Assembly (NCBI GenBank): GCA_025355245.1
Contig: JANXZZ010000287.1
Coordinates: 1 to 56,198 of the forward strand
Origin: Pseudomonadota bacterium
Lineage (GTDB): Bacteria; Pseudomonadota; Gammaproteobacteria; Steroidobacterales; Steroidobacteraceae
DNA length: 56,198 nt
Direction: 5' to 3'
Part shown: one piece after another, positions 51,110 through 56,198 of the stretch
How the letters are laid out: each line of letters begins with the position of its first letter
Position numbering within the stretch: position 1 is the stretch's first letter
The notes under the pieces: model-generated
Seen by the model: the letters and a program-made list of their open reading frames with translations, nothing else
Told to the model about the DNA's origin: nothing
The model's database searches: none
Made by a program: the position numbers and the translations under genes

Positions 51110-51729
51110 GCTTCCTCATCAAGGTCTGCGGCCTCAGCTCGGAAGCGGCGCTCGCGGCGGCGCTCGATGCCGGTGCCGACGCCGTAGGCTTCGTGTTCCA
51201 CGCAGCCTCGCCGCGCAACCTGAGCCCGCAGCACGCGGCGGTGCTTGGCGCGCGCGTGCCGCGCGGCGTGCTCAAGGTCGCGGTGACGCTGCATCCCTCG
51301 CAGGCACTCGTCGACTCGATTCTCGCCGCGCTCGCGCCGGATCTTCTGCAGACGGATGCGGCAGACATCGCAGCGCTGCGCTTGCCGGCCAGCCTCGCGA
51401 CGCTGCCGGTGCTGCGTTCGGGTCTGAACCCGCCTTCGCCCATGCCCGCGCGGTGCCTCTACGAAAGCGCCGCGAGCGGCAGCGGTCGCCAGGCGGACTG
51501 GCGCGCGGCGCGCGCGCTCGCGACAGGCAGCCAGCTCATTCTCGCGGGCGGCTTGACCGCGGCGAACGTCGCCGCGGCGATCGCGGCCGTCGGGCCTGCG
51601 GGTGTCGACGTGTCGAGCGGCGTCGAGTCGGCGCCCGGCATCAAGGACGTCGGGATGATTCATGCGTTCGTCGCCACCGCACGTGCGGCGGCAACTCTCA
51701 CAGCAGGAATTCGGGAGTCGGTGCGATGA
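51106..51729 (+). CDS. trpF: Phosphoribosylanthranilate isomerase
   Basis: 207 residues. Opens FLIKVCGLSSEAALAAALDA with the catalytic Cys of the K-x-C-G motif; further DAVGFVFHAASPRNLSPQHA (G-F-x-F-x-x-x-S-P-R) and the phosphate-binding end LAGGLTAANVAAAI and GVDVSSGVESAPGIKD (D-V-S-S-G-V-E). It isomerises PRA to CdRP between the TrpD and TrpC steps. Start overlaps trpC (ATGA) and stop overlaps trpB (ATGA). Confidence 0.95.
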   Translation: MSFLIKVCGLSSEAALAAALDAGADAVGFVFHAASPRNLSPQHAAVLGARVPRGVLKVAVTLHPSQALVDSILAALAPDLLQTDAADIAALRLPASLATLPVLRSGLNPPSPMPARCLYESAASGSGRQADWRAARALATGSQLILAGGLTAANVAAAIAAVGPAGVDVSSGVESAPGIKDVGMIHAFVATARAAATLTAGIRESVR

Positions 51730-52970
51730 CAACAGCAATGGCGGCAGGCGAGGCGGCGACCCTTTTGAAGCACGAAGTCGCAGGCGATTTTCCCGACGCG
51801 CGCGGCCGCTACGGCCCCTTCGGCGGGCGCTACGTGCCGGAGACCGTCGTGCCGGCACTCGAGCGGCTTGAAGCGGGCATCGGGCGCTGGCTCAAGGACC
51901 CGGAGTTCGCCGCGGAGCTCAACGACCAGCTCAGCACGTGGGTCGGGCGGCCGACGCCGCTCAGCTACGCCGCCGCGTTGTCGCGGCGCTGGGGCGCGCG
52001 CGTGTTCTTGAAGCGCGAGGATCTCGCGCACACGGGCGCGCACAAGATCAACAACGCGATCGGGCAGGCGCTGCTCGCCAAGCGCCTGGGCGCGAAGCGC
52101 ATCGTCGCCGAGACGGGCGCGGGTCAGCACGGCGTCGCGTGTGCCGCGGCCTCGGCGCGCCTCGGCCTGCCCTGCACGGTCTACATGGGCGCCATCGACT
52201 GCGAACGGCAGGCACCGAACGTCGGGCGCATGAAGCTGCTCGGCACGACGGTGGTTCCGGTCACGGGCGGCGACCAGACGCTGCGCGCCGCGATCGACGA
52301 GGCGATGCGGGACTGGGTCTCCGATCCCACCGACACCTACTACCTGCTCGGCTCGGTCGTCGGTCCCCACCCGTACCCGTACCTGGTGCGCGAGCTGCAG
52401 TCGGTGATCGGCCGCGAGGCGCGCGCGCAGATGATTCGCCAGGCCGGTGGCATGCCGGACGCTGTCTTCGCCTGCGTCGGCGGCGGCTCGAACTCGATCG
52501 GCATGTTCTATCCGTTCGTCGCAGATAGCGGCGTACGCCTCGTCGGCGTCGAGGCGGGCGGACGCGGTCCTGCGCTCGGCGACAACGCGGCGACACTGTC
52601 GCTCGGCAGCCCCGGCGTCCTACAGGGCAGCTTCTCGATTCTGCTGCAGGATGCCGACGGCCAGATCCAGGAGACGCATTCGGTGTCGGCGGGCCTCGAC
52701 TACCCGGGCGTCGGTCCCGAGCACGCGCTGCTGCAGCGCGCGCAGCGCGTCGACTACGAGTACGCGATGGACGATGAGGCGCTCGCGGCACTCGCCGAGT
52801 GCTGCGAGGCGGAGGGCATCCTGCTCGCGATCGAGACCGCGCATGCGTTCAGCGGCGCGCGGCGCTGGGCCAAGGCGCACCCGGGCAGCACGATCCTGAT
52901 CTGCGTCTCCGGCCGCGGTGACAAGGACATGCCGACGCTGCAGAAGACGCTGCTCAAGGGGAAACTGTGA
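51726..52970 (+). CDS. trpB: Tryptophan synthase beta subunit
   Basis: 414 residues from the ATG at 51726. PLP lysine is Lys107 in HTGAHKINNAIGQ; ETGAGQHGVA and the phosphate-binding CVGGGSNSIGMF are intact, as is the SAGLDYPGVGPEH segment that interacts with the alpha subunit. It condenses indole with serine. About ten residues longer at the N-terminus than many TrpB. It overlaps trpF by four bases and trpA by a TGATG. Confidence 0.96.
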   Translation: MTTAMAAGEAATLLKHEVAGDFPDARGRYGPFGGRYVPETVVPALERLEAGIGRWLKDPEFAAELNDQLSTWVGRPTPLSYAAALSRRWGARVFLKREDLAHTGAHKINNAIGQALLAKRLGAKRIVAETGAGQHGVACAAASARLGLPCTVYMGAIDCERQAPNVGRMKLLGTTVVPVTGGDQTLRAAIDEAMRDWVSDPTDTYYLLGSVVGPHPYPYLVRELQSVIGREARAQMIRQAGGMPDAVFACVGGGSNSIGMFYPFVADSGVRLVGVEAGGRGPALGDNAATLSLGSPGVLQGSFSILLQDADGQIQETHSVSAGLDYPGVGPEHALLQRAQRVDYEYAMDDEALAALAECCEAEGILLAIETAHAFSGARRWAKAHPGSTILICVSGRGDKDMPTLQKTLLKGKL

Positions 52971-53770
52971 TGGCGGGCGCGAGTGCGGCCGCCGCGACCG
53001 GCCACGAGACGATCGGAGCCGCGATCCGCGGCGCGCGCGCGCGCGGCGGTCCGGCGCTCGTTGCGTACCTGACGGCCGGATTCCCGCGCAAGGAGCAGTT
53101 TGCCGCGGACGTGATGCGGGTCGCCGCCGCGGCCGACGTGCTCGAGATCGGCGTGCCCTTCACCGACCCCATGGCCGACGGCATGACGATCCAGCGCGCG
53201 AGCCACGCCGCGCTCGCGCAGGGCGTCTCGCTGCGCTGGATCCTCGATGAGCTCAGCGCGCTGTCGCCGCGTCCGGTCGCGCCGTTGCTGCTGATGAGTT
53301 ACTTGAATCCGCTCCTCGCGTTCGGGCTTGACAGGCTGCCGGGCGCCGCGCGTGCCGCCGGCGTCAGCGGCTTCATCGTGCCGGACCTGCCGTTCGAGGA
53401 GTCCGCGGATCTCAAGCACGCACTCGCGGCGGCGGGGGTCGGCCTCGTGCAGATGGTGACCCCGGTGACTCCGCGGGCGCGCCTTGCAATGCTGTGCGCC
53501 CAGGGCGCGGGGTTCATCTACGCGGTCACGATGACCGGCACCACCGGCAAGAGCGTGGTCGTGCCCGATGCGGTGCTCGCGTACTTGTCGGGACTGCGCG
53601 CGCTCGCGAAGATCCCGGTGTGCGCGGGCTTCGGGATCCGCAGCCGCGAGCATGTCGAGAGGCTCGCTGCGCACGTCGATGGCGTCGTCGTCGGCTCGGC
53701 GCTCGTCGAGGTGCTCGAGCGCGGCGGCGATCCCGTCGCCTTTCTCGAGGGGCTGAGGGTCGGACGGTAG
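52970..53770 (+). CDS. trpA: Tryptophan synthase alpha subunit
   Basis: 266 residues from the ATG at 52970, whose A is the last base of the trpB stop. Catalytic Glu59 and Asp70 lie in VLEIGVPFTDPMADG, the same spacing as Glu49/Asp60 of Salmonella TrpA. Further landmarks: LLLMSYLNPLLAFGLDRLPG, GFIVPDLPFEES, FIYAVTMTGTTG and CAGFGIRSREHVERLA with the phosphate loop. It cleaves indole-3-glycerol phosphate to indole, which is channelled to TrpB. It is the last gene of the biosynthetic run. Confidence 0.96.
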   Translation: MAGASAAAATGHETIGAAIRGARARGGPALVAYLTAGFPRKEQFAADVMRVAAAADVLEIGVPFTDPMADGMTIQRASHAALAQGVSLRWILDELSALSPRPVAPLLLMSYLNPLLAFGLDRLPGAARAAGVSGFIVPDLPFEESADLKHALAAAGVGLVQMVTPVTPRARLAMLCAQGAGFIYAVTMTGTTGKSVVVPDAVLAYLSGLRALAKIPVCAGFGIRSREHVERLAAHVDGVVVGSALVEVLERGGDPVAFLEGLRVGR

Positions 53771-53788
53771 CGCAAGGGGGAGTCGGTC

Positions 53789-54169
53789 GTGCACAAGAGC
53801 AAGCTTTCGGGATTCATCATCGATTGCCAGACCCGGGATCTTGCCGGGGCCGCCCGCTTCTGGGGCGGTGCGCTCGGCATGCCGGCCGAGCCGCTGGCGG
53901 GGCAGGAAGGGCAGACCTATATGCGCCTCCGGGACCCGAACGGTGCCATTGATGCCGAAGTGCAGATCGTCGACCACCCGAGCCGCGTCCACCTCGACAT
54001 CGAGACCGACGACATCGAGGCGGAGGTTCGCCGCCTCGAGGCGCTCGGCGCGACGCGTGTCGGGCCGGTCCGCACCTGGGTCGTGATGCAGGCCCCGACC
54101 GGCCAGCGATTCTGCGTGGTGCGTGCCTTTTCCGCCGCGTTCGCGACGACCGCGACCACCTGGCCCTAG
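53789..54169 (+). CDS. VOC family (glyoxalase-like) protein
   Basis: 126 residues, GTG start with AAGGGGGAG upstream, 18 bases after trpA and so probably on the same transcript. The beta-alpha-beta3 modules of the vicinal-oxygen-chelate fold show in SGFIIDCQTRDLAGAARFWG, ALGMPAEPLAGQEGQTYMRL, RVHLDIETDDIEAEVRRLEA and GATRVGPVRTWVVMQAPTGQ followed by RFCVV. Only some of the typical metal ligands (His in VHLDIE) are visible, so it could be an enzyme or a binding protein. No link to tryptophan synthesis is known to me. Confidence 0.8.
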   Translation: MHKSKLSGFIIDCQTRDLAGAARFWGGALGMPAEPLAGQEGQTYMRLRDPNGAIDAEVQIVDHPSRVHLDIETDDIEAEVRRLEALGATRVGPVRTWVVMQAPTGQRFCVVRAFSAAFATTATTWP

Positions 54170-54361
54170 CGTGACAACCCCGTCCGGGCGCGCGACACTT
54201 TGCGCATGCCCGGCAGCCCACACAGCTCCCTTGGGACGGGGGCCTCCGCGAGGACGGCGCACCGCGCGCTGCTATGCTCGCCCGCTACCCCGACCACCCC
54301 GCGAGGCGCGCGTGCCTGCATCGAGATTCGGCGCCCGCTGGACGGCGGCCGGCGCTAGCGC

Positions 54362-55948
54362 TTGGGCGCCCGCCAGTCGCGCGCAACGCGCATCGTGGCG
54401 ACCGCGCTCGCGGCTGTCGCCGCACTGCCACTGAGCGGCTGCGCCACGTACCGGCTCAACGTTCCCCGTCCCGCCAGCTACGCGGTACCCGCGAATGCGG
54501 ATACCGCGATCGGTCGCGCGCTCAAGCCCGAGCTCGACGCGCACCCGGGAGAGTCGGCGTTCTCGCTGCTGCAGTACGGTGCACTCGCGTTCCTGTCACG
54601 CGCCGCCCTCGCCGACCTCGCGGAGCGTTCGCTCGACGTCCAGTACTACATCTACGAGGCCGACGAGTCCGGCCTCGTGCTCGCCGACCGGCTGCTCGCA
54701 GCGGCGCGACGCGGCGTACGCGTGCGCCTGCTGGTCGATGACAGCAACCTCGTGCGCAGCGAAGACCGCCTCGCGACCCTTGCCGGCCAGCCGAACTTCG
54801 AGATCCGGGTCTTCAATCCCTATCGCAATCGCGTCCGCTGGATGCGGCCGCTCGAGTTCGTGACCAGCTTCGGGCGCGTGCAGCGGCGCATGCACAACAA
54901 GATCTTCGCGGTCGACGGCCAGCTCGCGGTGATCGGCGGGCGCAACATCGGCGACAACTACTTCGACCTGCACAAGGGCGTCAACTTCAGCGACCTCGAG
55001 TTGCTGGCGGCCGGCCCTGTCGCTCACGACGCGGTGGCGAGCTTCGATGACTACTGGAACAGCGCCTGGGCGGTGCCCATCGAAGCGTTTCTGAAGCGCA
55101 TGCCGACGGCGGCCGAAGCCGATGTCGTGGCCGACGAATTCGCAGCGCAAGCGAGCGCCAATAACGACGTGCGCGAGAGCTACGGGCCGGTGCTCGCCGA
55201 CATGCGCGAGCTGGTGCTCGGCTCCAAGTTCGAGTACTGGGGCCCGGCCGAACTCGTCGCCGATCCGCCCGAGAAGATCGACGAGAGCCGGCGCACGCCC
55301 TCGCCGCTGCTGACGCGGGTCTACGGCCTGTGGCGCGCGGCGCGCTCGGAGGTGCTGGTCGAGTCGGCCTACCTCGTGCCGCTGCGCGCGGGCGCGGATC
55401 TCATCGCCGAACGCGCCCGTGCCGGCGTCCGGGTTGCGCTGCTCACGAACTCGCTCGCCTCAACCGACGTCGTGCCGGTGCACGCGGGCTATGCGAAGCG
55501 TCGTCGCGAGCTGCTTGCCGCCGGCGTCGAGCTCTACGAGTTCCAGGCAGAGGCGCGCCAGCGACCGGGCGAGCGCCGCTACTTCCGGCGCATGGGCGGG
55601 GGCGCGGCGCTGCACTCGAAGGTGATGGTCATCGACCGTTCGCTGACCTGGGTCGGCAGCTTCAACATCGATCCGCGCTCGGCACTGATCAACACCGAGC
55701 TCGCGGTGCTCGTGAAAAGTCCGGCGCTCGCCGCCGCCACGGCCGCGCTGGTCGAGACGGATCTCGCGCCGGATCGCGCCTGGCGACTGTCGGTCGAGCC
55801 CGCGGGCTCGCGCACCGGGCGCATGGTCTGGACGGGGGAGCGCGACGACGAGCTTGTGCACCTGCACGGCGAGCCGGGCGCCACGCGCTGGCAGCGCTTC
55901 GTCGCCGGCGCTATGCGCTGGATCCCGGGGCTCGACCGGTTTCTGTAG
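54362..55948 (+). CDS. Phospholipase D family lipoprotein (ClsC-like cardiolipin synthase)
   Basis: 528 residues from a TTG at 54362, the first start after an in-frame stop; a GTG at 54395 would shorten the signal peptide by 11 residues. Signal peptide with lipobox LSGCATY. Two HKD motifs: MHNKIFAVDGQLAVIGGRN and LHSKVMVIDRSLTWVGSFN (H-x-K-x4-D with following G-G/S-x-N). Layout, with RSLDVQYYIYEADESGLVLA at the start of the first half, matches ClsC/YmdC-type enzymes that make cardiolipin from PG and PE, here anchored as a periplasmic-side lipoprotein. It overlaps the convergent GGDEF gene by 38 bases. Confidence 0.86.
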   Translation: MGARQSRATRIVATALAAVAALPLSGCATYRLNVPRPASYAVPANADTAIGRALKPELDAHPGESAFSLLQYGALAFLSRAALADLAERSLDVQYYIYEADESGLVLADRLLAAARRGVRVRLLVDDSNLVRSEDRLATLAGQPNFEIRVFNPYRNRVRWMRPLEFVTSFGRVQRRMHNKIFAVDGQLAVIGGRNIGDNYFDLHKGVNFSDLELLAAGPVAHDAVASFDDYWNSAWAVPIEAFLKRMPTAAEADVVADEFAAQASANNDVRESYGPVLADMRELVLGSKFEYWGPAELVADPPEKIDESRRTPSPLLTRVYGLWRAARSEVLVESAYLVPLRAGADLIAERARAGVRVALLTNSLASTDVVPVHAGYAKRRRELLAAGVELYEFQAEARQRPGERRYFRRMGGGAALHSKVMVIDRSLTWVGSFNIDPRSALINTELAVLVKSPALAAATAALVETDLAPDRAWRLSVEPAGSRTGRMVWTGERDDELVHLHGEPGATRWQRFVAGAMRWIPGLDRFL

Positions 55949-56198
55949 CTGCCTTGCCCGCGATCACGAAGCTGTTGCGTCCCGCCGCCTTGGCCGCATA
56001 GAGCGCATCGTCCGCGCGTTTCATCAGCGCGGCCAGCGAGGTGCTTGCGAGCGGCGCCTCGATAGCGGCGCCCACGCTGATCGTGACGATGCCGCGGGCT
56101 GTCGTCACGTGCGGCACGCGCAGCAGCTCGACCGAGCTCACCAGCGCGCGAGCAACACTCTCGGCGTGCTCGCGATTGGCGCCGTAGAGCACCGCGAC
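55911..56198 (-). CDS. C-terminal end of a GGDEF domain protein, cut by the window edge
   Basis: The minus-strand frame is open from the window edge; 95 residues are visible. They match the second half of a diguanylate cyclase domain: VAVLYGANREHAESVARALV, then TISVGAAIEAPLASTSLAAL and MKRADDALYAAKAAGRNSFV (the A-D-x-A-L-Y-x-A-K-x-x-G-R-N signature). The GGDEF motif itself would lie outside the window, so cyclase activity cannot be judged. An apparent start inside (56192) is not the real one. Its 3' end overlaps the phospholipase D gene. Confidence 0.88.
   Translation of the reverse strand, partial: VAVLYGANREHAESVARALVSSVELLRVPHVTTARGIVTISVGAAIEAPLASTSLAALMKRADDALYAAKAAGRNSFVIAGKAATETGRAPGSSA

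Noticed and set aside
54274..54741. Plus-strand frame overlapping the start of the phospholipase D gene
   Set aside because: Arg-rich shadow in another frame; the HKD-containing frame is the real gene.

Overview
The window is very G+C-rich (roughly two thirds or more) chromosomal DNA, densely coding, with many ATGA-type start/stop overlaps. Gene content points to a gammaproteobacterium, perhaps near Steroidobacterales, Nevskiales or Xanthomonadales: an ExeA/GspB secretion pair, CysB, YajQ, an LpxL-type acyltransferase, AhpC/AhpD with OxyR, and one uninterrupted trp operon led by a classical attenuator. The taxonomic placement is inference from gene families and layout; no rRNA or tRNA gene was seen.

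Layout. 1-11.9 kb: a cut-off secreted protein, a GNAT acetyltransferase, a TauE-type exporter, a quinone oxidoreductase, a base-excision glycosylase, a fused DAK2-DegV (FakA-FakB-like) lipid kinase, GspB and ExeA, DNA polymerase IV and a DUF3667 membrane protein. 12-18.2 kb: a 3-hydroxybutyrate oligomer hydrolase, two NarL-type response regulators without a neighbouring kinase, an AtzG/AtzE amidase pair and 6-phosphogluconolactonase.

18.2-24.4 kb is an accessory insertion. It is bracketed by two copies of a 241-bp direct repeat (98.8% identical), which is the 3' end of an anti-sigma gene. It holds a 38-bp Tn3-family terminal inverted repeat with the end of its transposase, an IS21 IstB fragment, a nucleotidyltransferase plus small partner module, a frameshifted gene with a nuclease-like C-terminus, and a HAF-repeat secreted protein. 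The ancestral order was probably pgl followed directly by convergent anti-sigma and sigma genes. This is the most unusual part of the window.

24.2-45.5 kb: ECF sigma and anti-sigma; an oxidative-stress block (OxyR divergent from AhpC-AhpD, with SodC further on); a Nudix hydrolase; a hybrid histidine kinase; a tetR-tolC-mfp-rnd efflux operon with a palindromic operator over its promoter; a YajQ/hydroxyacid dehydrogenase/GNAT operon; a TlpA-like lipoprotein; CysB; and an ABC exporter. 45.6-56.2 kb: DUF4870 protein, LpxL-like acyltransferase with an altered catalytic motif, trpL-trpEGDCFBA, a VOC protein, a phospholipase D-type lipoprotein (ClsC-like) and the end of a GGDEF protein.

Several genes (trpL, the Nudix gene, tetR, the nucleotidyltransferase) have a -10-like hexamer exactly six bases before the ATG and no Shine-Dalgarno sequence, which suggests leaderless transcripts. 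The long open frames opposite most genes are G+C-driven shadows and were left out.
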